Below, piece by piece: positions 39,696 to 48,624 of a stretch of 64,000 nt of DNA. The notes under the pieces were generated by a model. The model saw only the letters and a program-made list of their open reading frames with translations. It ran no database searches and had not been told where the DNA came from. The translations under genes were made by a program, and so were the position numbers. How positions within the stretch are numbered: the first letter of the stretch is position 1; each line of letters opens with the position of its first letter. Source of the stretch: Ferrovibrio sp046294345. Lineage in GTDB: Bacteria > Pseudomonadota > Alphaproteobacteria > Ferrovibrionales > Ferrovibrionaceae. The stretch covers positions 1 through 64,000 of the forward strand of contig JBKBJT010000008.1 of assembly GCA_046294345.1 (NCBI GenBank). Direction: 5' to 3'.

Positions 39696-41125
39696 GAGCG
39701 TTGCCGCTCGATATCGGTATCATCCACTTCGTCGGCATTGGCGGCATCGGCATGTCGGGCATCGCCGAAGTGATGCATAATCTCGGCTATCAGGTGCAGG
39801 GTTCCGACCTGTCGGCCAATTACAACGTCAAGCGCCTGCGCGATCTAGGCATCACCGTGTTCGAGGGCCATCGCGAGGAGAATGTCGCCAAGGCCGAGGT
39901 GCTGGTGATCTCCTCGGCCGTGAAGCCCGACAATCCGGAAGTGAAGGCCGCCCGTGCCCGCCTGATCCCGGTGGTGCGCCGTGCCGAGATGCTGGGCGAG
40001 CTGATGCGCCTGAAATGGGCCATCGCCATCGCCGGCACCCATGGCAAGACGACGACGACTTCGCTGGTCGCCGCCCTGCTGGAAGCCGCCGGCATGGACC
40101 CCACCGTGATCAACGGCGGCATCATCAACGCCTACGGCACCAATGCGCGCCTGGGTGCCGGCGAGTGGATGGTGGTGGAAGCCGACGAAAGCGACGGCAC
40201 CTTCCTGAAACTGCCGGCCACCATTGCCGTGGTCACCAACATCGACCCCGAGCATCTCGACCATTACGGCACCTTCGACAAGGTGCGCGAGGGCTTCAAG
40301 CAGTTCGTCGAGAGCATCCCTTTCTACGGTTTTGCCACGCTGTGCATCGACCATCCGGAAGTGCAGGCGATGATCGGCCGCATCACCGACCGCCGCGTCG
40401 TCACCTACGGCTTCTCGCCGCAGGCCGATGTGCGCGCCGTGAATGTGCGCTTCGACAACCGGGGCGCCCATTACGACATCCTGATGGCCGACCGCGCGCG
40501 CGGCGAAAGCGACATCGTGGCCGGCGTGCATCTGCCGATGTTCGGTCGCCACAATGTGCAGAATTCGCTGGTCGTCGCCGCGATAGCCCGCGAGATGGGC
40601 TTCGGCGCCGACGTGATCAAGCGCGCGCTGGGCAGCTTCGGCGGCGTGAAGCGCCGCTTCACCATCACGGGCGAGGCGGGCGGCATCACTGTGGTGGACG
40701 ATTACGGCCACCATCCGGTGGAAATCTCGGCCGTGCTGGCCGCCGCCCGGCTGGCGGTGGGCGATCGTCCCGAGGCGAAGGTTATCGCCGTGGTGCAGCC
40801 GCATCGCTACACCCGCCTGCGCGACCTGTTTGAGGATTTCTGCGCCTGCTTCAACGATGCCGACACGGTGATCGTGGCCGATGTCTATGCCGCCGGCGAA
40901 AGCCCCATCGAGGGCGTCAGCCGCGACGCCCTGGTGGAGGGCCTGCGCAATCGCGGCCATCGCCGGGTGCTGCCGCTGCCGGCACCGGAACAGCTTGCCG
41001 GCATCATCAAGCAGGAAGCCGCGCCGGGCGACCTCGTGGTCTGCCTCGGCGCCGGCAGCATCACCACCTGGGCCAATGCCCTGCCGGCCGAATTGCAGGC
41101 CCTGCAGGCGAAGGAGCGGGCATGA
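39692..41125 (+). CDS. murC: UDP-MurNAc:L-alanine ligase
   Basis: A 477-residue cytosolic Mur ligase adding the first amino acid. FVGIGGIGMSGIAEVMHNLG near residue 11 is the MurC UDP-binding loop, IAGTHGKTTTTSLVAAL near 113 the ATP loop, and DDYGHHPVEISAVLAAAR near 334 a MurC marker. Overlaps murG and murB by 4 bp. Confidence 0.96.
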   Translation: MRALPLDIGIIHFVGIGGIGMSGIAEVMHNLGYQVQGSDLSANYNVKRLRDLGITVFEGHREENVAKAEVLVISSAVKPDNPEVKAARARLIPVVRRAEMLGELMRLKWAIAIAGTHGKTTTTSLVAALLEAAGMDPTVINGGIINAYGTNARLGAGEWMVVEADESDGTFLKLPATIAVVTNIDPEHLDHYGTFDKVREGFKQFVESIPFYGFATLCIDHPEVQAMIGRITDRRVVTYGFSPQADVRAVNVRFDNRGAHYDILMADRARGESDIVAGVHLPMFGRHNVQNSLVVAAIAREMGFGADVIKRALGSFGGVKRRFTITGEAGGITVVDDYGHHPVEISAVLAAARLAVGDRPEAKVIAVVQPHRYTRLRDLFEDFCACFNDADTVIVADVYAAGESPIEGVSRDALVEGLRNRGHRRVLPLPAPEQLAGIIKQEAAPGDLVVCLGAGSITTWANALPAELQALQAKERA

Positions 41126-42063
41126 TGGCGGCCGAACAGCTCCGGCATGACGACCTGATCGCGCGGCTGCCCGCCGTGCGTGGTCGGCTGTCGGCGCAGG
41201 CCGGCTTGGCCGAGATCACCTGGTTCCGCGTCGGCGGCCCAGCCGATGTGATGTTTCGCCCGGCCGACCGCGACGACCTGATCGCCTTCCTGAAGAACAA
41301 ACCTGCCGATGTGCCGGTCACCGTGCTGGGCGTGGGTTCCAACACGCTGGTCCGTGATGGCGGTATCGATGGCGTGGTGATCCGGCTGGGCCGAGATTTC
41401 GCCGGCATCACCGCCTGCGACAACAACGAGATCGAAGCCGGCGCCGGTGCGCTGGATGTGAATGTGGCGCAGACCGCGCAGATGCATGGCATCGCCGGGC
41501 TGGAATTCCTGCGCGGCATTCCCGGCACTGTCGGCGGCGGCCTGCGCATGAATGCCGGCGCCTACGGCACCGAGTTCAAGGATGTGCTGGTCTGGGCCGA
41601 AGCCGTGGACATGCAGGGCAATCTGCACCGCCTGACGCCGGCCGAGATGAAATTCGGCTATCGTCATTGCGGCGTGCCGGAGGACTGGATCTTTCTGGGC
41701 TGTCGCCTGAAAGGCCGGCCGGGCGACAAGGCCCAGATCCAGGCGCGCATGGACGAGATCCAGGCCGCCCGCGAGGGCAGCCAGCCGATCCGCTCGCGCA
41801 CCGGCGGCAGCACGTTTGCCAATCCTGAAGGACACAAGGCCTGGCAACTGATCGACGCGGCCGGCTGTCGTGGCCTCGTGGTCGGCGATGCGCAGGTTTC
41901 CGAGCAGCATTGCAACTTCCTGATCAATCGCGGCAATGCCACCGCCGCTGATCTGGAGATGCTGGGCGAGACGGTGCGCCGTCGCGTGAAGGATAGCAGC
42001 GGCATCGAGCTGCGCTGGGAGATCAAGCGTATCGGCAGGACGAAGGAGGCCGCGCATGGCTGA
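41122..42063 (+). CDS. murB: UDP-N-acetylenolpyruvoylglucosamine reductase
   Basis: A 313-residue FAD enzyme that reduces enolpyruvyl-UDP-GlcNAc to UDP-MurNAc. WFRVGGPADVMF and VLGVGSNTLVRDGGIDGVVI form the FAD site; GLEFLRGIPGTVGGGLRMNAG contacts FAD; RSRTGGSTFANPEGHKAW carries the proton-donating Ser. Short spacing and pattern place it in the type II group. The end overlaps ddl by 8 bp. Confidence 0.95.
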   Translation: MMAAEQLRHDDLIARLPAVRGRLSAQAGLAEITWFRVGGPADVMFRPADRDDLIAFLKNKPADVPVTVLGVGSNTLVRDGGIDGVVIRLGRDFAGITACDNNEIEAGAGALDVNVAQTAQMHGIAGLEFLRGIPGTVGGGLRMNAGAYGTEFKDVLVWAEAVDMQGNLHRLTPAEMKFGYRHCGVPEDWIFLGCRLKGRPGDKAQIQARMDEIQAAREGSQPIRSRTGGSTFANPEGHKAWQLIDAAGCRGLVVGDAQVSEQHCNFLINRGNATAADLEMLGETVRRRVKDSSGIELRWEIKRIGRTKEAAHG

Positions 42064-42970
42064 GCATGTTGCGGTCCTGATGGGCGGCTGGTCGTCGGAA
42101 CGTGAGGTTTCGCTCAGCTCCGGCCGTGCCTGCGCCAAGGCCCTGCGCGAGGAAGGTTTCCGTGTGACCGAAGTCGATGCCGGCCGCGACCTGGCCGAGC
42201 AGTTGGGCAAGGTCAAACCCGATGTGGCCTTCAATGCGCTGCATGGGCCCTATGGCGAGGACGGCACGGTGCAGGGCCTGCTCGAGATCATGGGCATCCC
42301 CTACACCCATTCCGGCGTGCTGGCTTCCGCCCTGGCGATGAGCAAGCCGATGGCCAAGGATGTCTGGCGCGCCCATGGCCTGCCGATGGCTGAAGGTCGC
42401 GTCGTGCACCGCTCGGCTTTCACCGGTGGTGCCGTGATGCCGCATCCCTACGTGATCAAGCCGCTGAACGAGGGGTCTTCGGTCGGTGTGCATATCGTCA
42501 TGAACGGCGACAACTACCAGCCGCAGGACGATGCCGGCTGGCATTTCGGCGAACATGTGCTGGTCGAGCGTTATATCCCCGGTCGCGAAATCCAGGTGGC
42601 GGTGATGGGTGACCGCGTGCTGGGCGCCATCGAGATCCGCGCCCATGGCCGCTTCTACGATTACGAAGCCAAATATACCGATGGCAAGGCCACGCATCTG
42701 ATGCCGGCCCCGATCCTGAAATCGGCCTACGAAGAGGTCTGCGCGCTGGCGCTGAAAGCGCATCAGGTGCTGGGCTGCCGCGGCGTGACGCGTTCCGACT
42801 GGCGCTATGACGATACCGCTGGCGAGCCGGGCAAGTTCTACCTGCTTGAGATCAACACCCAGCCGGGCATGACGCCGCTGTCGCTGGTGCCGGAAATCGC
42901 CGCGCACCAGGGCATCTCGTTCGGCCAGCTCGTGCGCTGGATGGTGGAGGACGCCTCATGCGGTCGCTAG
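42056..42970 (+). CDS. ddl: D-alanine:D-alanine ligase
   Basis: A 304-residue ATP-grasp enzyme making D-Ala-D-Ala for MurF. VLMGGWSSEREVSLSSG opens the protein, with the catalytic Glu in SERE; KPLNEGSSVGVHIV near 140 is the ATP loop; LLEINTQPGMTPLSLVPE near 263 holds the metal and product-binding residues. It overlaps murB by 8 bp and ftsQ by 13 bp. Confidence 0.95.
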   Translation: MAEHVAVLMGGWSSEREVSLSSGRACAKALREEGFRVTEVDAGRDLAEQLGKVKPDVAFNALHGPYGEDGTVQGLLEIMGIPYTHSGVLASALAMSKPMAKDVWRAHGLPMAEGRVVHRSAFTGGAVMPHPYVIKPLNEGSSVGVHIVMNGDNYQPQDDAGWHFGEHVLVERYIPGREIQVAVMGDRVLGAIEIRAHGRFYDYEAKYTDGKATHLMPAPILKSAYEEVCALALKAHQVLGCRGVTRSDWRYDDTAGEPGKFYLLEINTQPGMTPLSLVPEIAAHQGISFGQLVRWMVEDASCGR

Positions 42971-43887
42971 TCGTGCTGCCCGACGATCGTCCCTGTGCCC
43001 CCTGCGCGCCGAGCCTGCCGCCGGCACGGCCTAAGGGGTATTGCCGGCCGCTGCCGCCGGCGCGCCGCAAGCCGAAATCGGTGCTGTGGCGCCGGGTCAA
43101 GTGGGCCTTGCTTGGTGTGGTGGTGATCGGCCTGTCGGGCGGCGCCGGGTATGTATGGTTCCGCACCGATCTGCCGGCACAGGCCCAGCTCGCCGTCCAG
43201 GAATTCGCCGGCGAAGCAGGCGCCACGGTCGACATGCGACTGGGCGAGGTCAACCTGCAGGGCCGCGTGCATGCGCCGCTGGAAGCCCTGGCCGAGGCTG
43301 TGGGCGTGGAGCGCGGCGAACCGATGCTGTCGCTCGATCTGGACGCCATCCGCCGCCGTGTCGAGACAATCGGCTGGGTCCGGCAGGCCACGGTGTGGCG
43401 CCAGCTGCCCGATACGCTGCATATCGAGATCGTCGAACGCGAGGCTTTCGCGCGCTGGCAGATCGACGGTCGCGTCTATCTGATCGATGCCGAAGGCAAG
43501 GTGCTGGAAGAGGGCGACCGCTCCGAATTCCACCATCTCTTCCTGCTGGTGGGCGCCGGTGCGTCCGACAAGGCGCATGACCTGCTGGCCATGCTGCAGA
43601 CCGAGCCGACGCTGGCCGGCCGCGTGGTGAACGCCATCCGCATCCGCAACCGCCGCTGGGACATCGAATTCGACAACGGCATCGTCGCCCGCCTGCCGGA
43701 AGACAATCCGGCACAGGCCTGGACCCGCCTGATCGAGCTGGAGCGGCAATACGGCCTGCTCCGCCGCGACATCAAGGCGGTCGATCTTCGTCTGGAAGAC
43801 CGTCTGACCGTTCAGCTCAACCCGGACGCGGAATCGCCGGTGCCGCAGGCGGCGCCGGGCAAGAAGCCCGCCGGCAAACGTACATAG
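42958..43887 (+). CDS. ftsQ: Cell division protein FtsQ
   Basis: A 309-residue bitopic protein. A basic, Pro- and Cys-containing cytoplasmic tail (about 1-45) precedes one membrane helix (WALLGVVVIGLSGGAGYVWF), a POTRA domain (EVNLQGRVHAPLEALAEAV) and the FtsQ beta domain (IEIVEREAFARWQIDGRVYL). FtsQ scaffolds the divisome through FtsL and FtsB. The Cys-rich tail CAPCAPSLPPARPKGYC is unusual. It overlaps ddl by 13 bp and ends 19 bp before ftsA. Confidence 0.93.
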   Translation: MRSLVVLPDDRPCAPCAPSLPPARPKGYCRPLPPARRKPKSVLWRRVKWALLGVVVIGLSGGAGYVWFRTDLPAQAQLAVQEFAGEAGATVDMRLGEVNLQGRVHAPLEALAEAVGVERGEPMLSLDLDAIRRRVETIGWVRQATVWRQLPDTLHIEIVEREAFARWQIDGRVYLIDAEGKVLEEGDRSEFHHLFLLVGAGASDKAHDLLAMLQTEPTLAGRVVNAIRIRNRRWDIEFDNGIVARLPEDNPAQAWTRLIELERQYGLLRRDIKAVDLRLEDRLTVQLNPDAESPVPQAAPGKKPAGKRT

Positions 43888-43906
43888 GCGCGAGGGGAAG
43901 TAAGCC

Positions 43907-45148
43907 ATGGCTGTATCGCGTAACGGATTGATCGCTGCCCTGGATGTGGGGTCGTCCAAGGTCTGCTGCTTCATCGCCCGCGCCGATAGTGGCACCTTGC
44001 GGGTGATCGGGATCGGGCACCAGCTCTCGCGTGGCCTGCGCAACGGCAACGTGATCGACATGGATGGCGCCGAACAGTCGATCCGCGCCGCGGTGGAGAC
44101 TGCCGAGCGCATGTGCGGCGAAACCATCCGCGACGTCTATGTCAGCGTGAATGCCGGCAATCCGCAGTCGCACAGCGTCGGCGTCGAGGTCGATCTGGCC
44201 GGCCACGAGGTGACCGAGCATGACGTGGCTCTGGTGCTCGACCAGGGGCGCCGGCACGAACATCCCGGCGACCGCGAGATCGTCCATTCCATTCCGGTCG
44301 GCTACACCATCGACGGCTCGCGCGGCATCAAGGATCCGCGCGGCATGGCCTGCGAGCGGCTGGGCGTGAACATGCATGTCATCACTGCCGGCTCCGGTCC
44401 GCTGCGCAACCTGGCCACCTGCGTCGCCCGCGGCCATCTGCGTATCGCTGGCCGCATCGTGGCGCCGTTCGCCTCGGGCCTGGCCTGCCTGGTCGAGGAC
44501 GAGATGGACCTGGGCGTCACCCTGCTCGACATGGGCGGCGGCACCACCAGCCTGGCGGTGTTCTATGACGGCCAGCTCGTGCATGTCGACGTGGTGCCCC
44601 TGGGCGGCGGTCATGTCACCAACGACATCGCGCGCGGCCTGTCCACGCCGCTGGCCCATGCGGAACGGCTCAAGACCCTGTATGGCACGGTTTTGCCCAG
44701 CCCCTCCGACGACACCGAGACCATCGACGTGCCGCAGGTGGGCGAGACCGACGATCATGCCCATAACCAGGTGCCGCGCTCGATTCTCACCGGCATCATC
44801 AAGCCGCGTCTGGAAGAGACGCTGGAACAGGTGCGCGAGCGACTCGCGCAATCGGGATTCGAGAAGCTGGCCGGGCGCCGCGTCGTGCTGACCGGCGGCG
44901 CCAGCCAGCTGCAGGGCGTGCGCGAGCTCGCCGCCCGCATTCTCGACAAACAGGTGCGACTGGGCCGGCCGATTCGTGTCGGCGGCCTGGCCGAAGCAAC
45001 CGGCGGTCCGGCCTTCTCGGCCTGCGCCGGTCTTCTCTCTTATGCGCAACAGCAGGCGGCTGAACGCACCATCCGCCTGCCCGAACCAGAGCCCGCACCC
45101 AACGGCGCGATTTCACGAATCGGCCGCTGGTTGCGGGCCAATTTCTGA
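43907..45148 (+). CDS. ftsA: Cell division protein FtsA
   Basis: A 413-residue actin-like ATPase that anchors FtsZ to the membrane. AALDVGSSKVCCFIARADSG near residue 9 is phosphate loop 1, and TLLDMGGGTTSLAVFYDGQL near 205 is phosphate loop 2. The C-terminal SRIGRWLRANF is the amphipathic membrane-targeting helix. GAGGGGAAG precedes ATG 43907. A 120-bp gap follows before ftsZ. Confidence 0.96.
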   Translation: MAVSRNGLIAALDVGSSKVCCFIARADSGTLRVIGIGHQLSRGLRNGNVIDMDGAEQSIRAAVETAERMCGETIRDVYVSVNAGNPQSHSVGVEVDLAGHEVTEHDVALVLDQGRRHEHPGDREIVHSIPVGYTIDGSRGIKDPRGMACERLGVNMHVITAGSGPLRNLATCVARGHLRIAGRIVAPFASGLACLVEDEMDLGVTLLDMGGGTTSLAVFYDGQLVHVDVVPLGGGHVTNDIARGLSTPLAHAERLKTLYGTVLPSPSDDTETIDVPQVGETDDHAHNQVPRSILTGIIKPRLEETLEQVRERLAQSGFEKLAGRRVVLTGGASQLQGVRELAARILDKQVRLGRPIRVGGLAEATGGPAFSACAGLLSYAQQQAAERTIRLPEPEPAPNGAISRIGRWLRANF

Positions 45149-45268
45149 CCGTGTGGCAAAGACGATGAACATCACATTCAAAACAGCCAGCATCCACGCG
45201 GTTTTTGCATTGTCGCTTGCATCGCAACGCGACTTTGGTCATTGCAACAGTTAACCCTGGAGGAGAAC

Positions 45269-47008
45269 ATGGGTATCAATCTCACCATGCCGGCCACGCG
45301 GGAGCTGAAGCCCCGCATCGTCGTATTCGGCGTCGGCGGCGCCGGCGGCAATGCCGTCAACAACATGATCGCGGCCCAGCTCGAGGGTGTCGAATTCGTG
45401 GCCGCCAATACCGACGCGCAGGCGCTGAACATGTCGCTCACCGAGCGTCGCATCCAGCTCGGCGTGTCACTGACCCAGGGCCTGGGCTGCGGTGCCAAGC
45501 CCGATGTGGGCCGGGGTGCCGCTGAAGAATCGCTCGACCAGATCCTGGAGCACATGCAGGGCAGCCACATGGCCTTTGTCGCCGCCGGTATGGGCGGCGG
45601 CACCGGTACTGGCGCCGCCCCGGTGATCGCCCGGGCCGCCAAGGAAATGGGCATCCTGACCGTCGGCGTGGTGACCAAGCCCTTCTCGTTCGAGGGCAGC
45701 CAGCGCATGAAGCTGGCCGAGGCCGGCATCCGCGAACTGCAGCAGTATGTCGACACCCTGATCATCATCCCGAACCAGAACCTGTTCCGGGTGGCGAACG
45801 AGAAGACGACTTTCGCCGACGCCTTCAAGATGGCCGACAACGTGCTGCAGTCGGGTGTGCGCGGCATCACCGACCTGATGGTCATGCCGGGCCTGATCAA
45901 CCTCGATTTCGCCGACGTCCGCTCGGTGATGAGCGAGATGGGCAAGGCGATGATGGGCACCGGCGAGGCCGATGGCGAGCATCGTGCCATCGAGGCGGCC
46001 GAGCGGGCGATTGCCAACCCGCTGCTGGACGACATTTCGATGAAGGGCGCCCGCGGCGTGCTGATCAACATCACCGGCGGTCCGGACCTCACCCTGTTCG
46101 AGGTGGACGAAGCCGCCAACCGCATCCGCGAGGAAGTCGATCCCGAGGCCAACATCATCGTGGGCTCGACCCTGGACCAGAACATGCAGGGCAAGATGCG
46201 GGTTTCCGTGGTCGCCACGGGTATCGATGCCGCCGCGCAGCAGATGCCGCAGCCGCAGACCAGCCCGTCGCTGCGCCTGGTGACGCCGCCGCAGGCCAAG
46301 CCGATCGCCTTCGGCGGCATGCCGCGCCCGGCCCAGACTCTGGCCATGCAGCCTGCCGCCACCATGGCGGCCCAGCCGATGACGGCTGGCGCCACGGCCC
46401 TGGCCATGCCGGAAGCCGCCCCTGCCGCGATGGAAGCCAGCATCGAGTTGCCGGCTCCGGCCGAATTGCCGGAAGTGCAGTTCGCGCCCATTGCCCAGCC
46501 GGTGGCCCAGCCGGCCGCTGCGGTTGCTGCCACGCCGGCGATCGAGCCTGGGATCGAGTCGGCTGCGCGGCCGTTTGCCGCCCAGTTGGCGGAAGCACAG
46601 GCGGCCGCGCCGCAATTCGTGCCGCCGGCGGCCCAGCCGCTGCCGACCCGCGCGCCGGAAGCGATGCGTCAGCCCGATCCCTTCGCTGAAGCCGACATGG
46701 TGAACAAGCCGGCTGAGCCGAAGAAGAAGGCCAGCCTGTTCGACCGCATCACCGGCGTGGCCCGTGGCCGCACCGCCGATGCCGAACCGGCCCCGATGCG
46801 CCAGGCCGAACCGCAGTTTACCCGCGTTCAGGCTCCGGCGCCGCAGGCTCCGGCTGCCCCGGTTGCGGCTGCCCCGACCGTCACCCGCACCGAGGCGCCG
46901 CGCCAGGCCGATCTGGGCCTGATGGCGACCGCCGAGCGCCCGGTTCCGAGCCGGCCGCAGGACGATCTGCTGGACATTCCGGCCTTCCTGCGCCGACAGG
47001 CCAATTAA
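45269..47008 (+). CDS. ftsZ: Cell division GTPase FtsZ
   Basis: A 579-residue tubulin-like GTPase. The start GINLTMPATRELKPRIVVFG is typical of alphaproteobacteria; the tubulin G-box GGGTGTGAAPV is near residue 108, and NLDFADVRSVMSEMGKAMMG is the T7 loop region. Residues about 325-560 form a long Ala/Pro/Gln-rich linker, and the protein ends with the conserved peptide DIPAFLRRQAN that binds FtsA. ATG 45269 follows GGAGGAG; an in-frame TTG at 45242 is rejected. A terminator lies 80 bp downstream. Confidence 0.96.
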   Translation: MGINLTMPATRELKPRIVVFGVGGAGGNAVNNMIAAQLEGVEFVAANTDAQALNMSLTERRIQLGVSLTQGLGCGAKPDVGRGAAEESLDQILEHMQGSHMAFVAAGMGGGTGTGAAPVIARAAKEMGILTVGVVTKPFSFEGSQRMKLAEAGIRELQQYVDTLIIIPNQNLFRVANEKTTFADAFKMADNVLQSGVRGITDLMVMPGLINLDFADVRSVMSEMGKAMMGTGEADGEHRAIEAAERAIANPLLDDISMKGARGVLINITGGPDLTLFEVDEAANRIREEVDPEANIIVGSTLDQNMQGKMRVSVVATGIDAAAQQMPQPQTSPSLRLVTPPQAKPIAFGGMPRPAQTLAMQPAATMAAQPMTAGATALAMPEAAPAAMEASIELPAPAELPEVQFAPIAQPVAQPAAAVAATPAIEPGIESAARPFAAQLAEAQAAAPQFVPPAAQPLPTRAPEAMRQPDPFAEADMVNKPAEPKKKASLFDRITGVARGRTADAEPAPMRQAEPQFTRVQAPAPQAPAAPVAAAPTVTRTEAPRQADLGLMATAERPVPSRPQDDLLDIPAFLRRQAN

Positions 47009-47089
47009 GGGTTAAAAAGTACAGCTGATACAATGGGTTAATAGGTATCGGCGGCGTTACAGTTCGAAACACAGAGTGATTTGTTGTTG

Positions 47090-47128
47090 CCGGGGGTGGT
47101 TGGTACAACCATCCCCGGTTTTGTTTTT
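47090..47128 (+). terminator. Rho-independent terminator between ftsZ and lpxC
   Basis: A 12-bp stem (47090-47101 with 47107-47118, one G-T pair) closes the loop GGTAC and is followed by TTTTGTTTTT. It should end most dcw transcripts before lpxC. Confidence 0.9.
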
Positions 47129-47174
47129 GCGCGGGTCGCCCGATTCGCCGTTCCGGTTCAAGGAGTTCTATTGC

Positions 47175-48134
47175 GTGCTCACTGCTGGTAAAATTGCCCA
47201 GAAGACGCTGAAGAACCGCATCAAGTGCTCGGGTATCGGCCTGCATAGCGGCGCCAGGGTCCATATGGTGCTGAATCCGGCGGCGCCGGATACCGGCGTG
47301 GTGTTCCGCCGGACCGATCTGCCCGGCCAGCCGCTGATCCGCGCCCGCTTCGACCAGGTCACCGATCTGCGCATGTGCACCACCGTCGCCGCCGGCGAAG
47401 GGGTGTCGGTCGGCACCGTCGAACATCTGATGGCTGCCCTTTCGGGCATGGGCGTCGACAATGTGCTGATCGACATCGATGGCCCTGAAGTGCCGGTGAT
47501 GGATGGCTCCTCGGCACCGTTCGTGTTCCTGATCGAATGCGCCGACGTGATCGAGCAGGTGGCGGCCCGCCGTTATCTGAAGGTGCTGAAGAGCATCCGG
47601 GTGAGCGAGGGTAACGCCAGCGCCGCGCTCCATGCCGATGACGGCTTCACCATCGATTTCGAGATCGAGTTCGCCAACCAGATGATTGGCCGCCAGAGCG
47701 CCGAGTTCCAGCTGGAACCGGGCCGTTTCAAGGCCGATATCGCTCGCGCGCGCACCTTCGGTTTCGTGCAGGAAGTGGAGCAGCTGCGCTCCATGGGTCT
47801 TGCCCGTGGCGGCTCGCTGGAAAATGCCGTGGTGCTCGGGCACGACCGCATCCTGAACGACGACGGCCTGCGCTACGACGACGAATTCGTGCGGCACAAG
47901 ATCCTTGATGCGCTGGGCGATCTCTATCTGGCCGGCGCGCCGATCATCGGCCGCTACGAAGGCCGCCGTTCCGGCCATGCGCTGAACAACAAGCTGCTCA
48001 AGACGCTGTTCGCCGATCAAAGCGCTTATGCCTGGACCACCCATGCCAAGGGTCGTGATACGGCCCGCCTGATGCCTGCTGCCGATGGCAGTCTGCGCCA
48101 GCGTCCGGCTGCGGTGGCGGAAGCCGCGCTCTGA
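47175..48134 (+). CDS. lpxC: UDP-3-O-acyl-N-acetylglucosamine deacetylase
   Basis: A 319-residue zinc enzyme, first committed step of lipid A synthesis. LKNRIKCSGIGLHSGARVHM opens the fold; TVEHLMAALSGMGVDN has the first zinc His, and the C-terminal KILDALGDLYLAGAPIIGRY and GRRSGHALNNKLL supply the second His/Asp and catalytic His. The start is GTG 47175, 9 bp after AGGAG (47161-47165); earlier in-frame starts lie within the terminator and are excluded. Its expression is probably partly independent of dcw. Confidence 0.95.
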   Translation: MLTAGKIAQKTLKNRIKCSGIGLHSGARVHMVLNPAAPDTGVVFRRTDLPGQPLIRARFDQVTDLRMCTTVAAGEGVSVGTVEHLMAALSGMGVDNVLIDIDGPEVPVMDGSSAPFVFLIECADVIEQVAARRYLKVLKSIRVSEGNASAALHADDGFTIDFEIEFANQMIGRQSAEFQLEPGRFKADIARARTFGFVQEVEQLRSMGLARGGSLENAVVLGHDRILNDDGLRYDDEFVRHKILDALGDLYLAGAPIIGRYEGRRSGHALNNKLLKTLFADQSAYAWTTHAKGRDTARLMPAADGSLRQRPAAVAEAAL

Positions 48135-48171
48135 AATCAGGCCTCTGAGACGGGCCGTCAACCGGCCACAA

Positions 48172-48199
48172 AAAAAGCCCCGCTTGTGCGGGGCTTTTT
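48172..48199. terminator. Bidirectional terminator between lpxC and the XRE gene
   Basis: AAAAAGCCCCGC pairs perfectly with GCGGGGCTTTTT around the loop TTGT. The A run on one side and T run on the other let it work on both strands, ending lpxC (plus) and the XRE gene at 48223 (minus). Confidence 0.93.
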
Positions 48200-48222
48200 G
48201 ATGTCTCAATAGCGGCCAGACT

Positions 48223-48624
48223 TCAGTCGGCAGCAGTGGCTGCCTCTTCCTCGTCCTTGTAGCGGCTGGCGATGCTCTTGATCAGGCCGGCGACGGCCGA
48301 ACGGATCGTGGTGTCCTCGATATCGCTGAAATTGCGGACCAGTTCGATGGTCGAGCGGTTCTTGCCGCCATGTTCCAGCGGCTTGCTTTCCAGCTTCGCT
48401 TCCAGGCCTTCGAAGAAATAAGCCATGTCGACCTGCAAGCGCTGGGCGATCTCGAAAAGCCGGCCGGCGCTGACGCGATTGGCACCGGTCTCGTACTTTT
48501 GAACCTGCTGATAGGAAATTTTCAGCGAGTTCGCGAGTTCTTCCTGGGTTAGGCCAAGTTCAGTGCGGCGGGCGCGAATCCGCTCGCCGACATATTCATC
48601 AACACGCGTTGCGATCTTGCCCAT
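48223..48624 (-). CDS. XRE-family helix-turn-helix regulator
   Basis: A 133-residue protein. Residues about 12-68 are a Cro/CI-type HTH (IRARRTELGLTQEELANSLK, then SYQQVQKYETGANRVSAGRL), followed by a short C-terminal region ending in an acidic tail. Proteins of this size and type are widespread in alphaproteobacteria; regulated genes are unknown. The 590 bp upstream contains inverted and direct repeats that may be its own operator. Confidence 0.85.
   Translation of the reverse strand: MGKIATRVDEYVGERIRARRTELGLTQEELANSLKISYQQVQKYETGANRVSAGRLFEIAQRLQVDMAYFFEGLEAKLESKPLEHGGKNRSTIELVRNFSDIEDTTIRSAVAGLIKSIASRYKDEEEAATAAD

Noticed and set aside
45250..45256. CtrA half-site GTTAACC before ftsZ
   Set aside because: A lone half-site without a second TTAA seven bases away is expected by chance.
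47150..47170. LexA-like GTTC repeats before lpxC
   Set aside because: The GTTC units are spaced by 2 and 5 bp, not 7, and lie between a terminator and the ribosome site.
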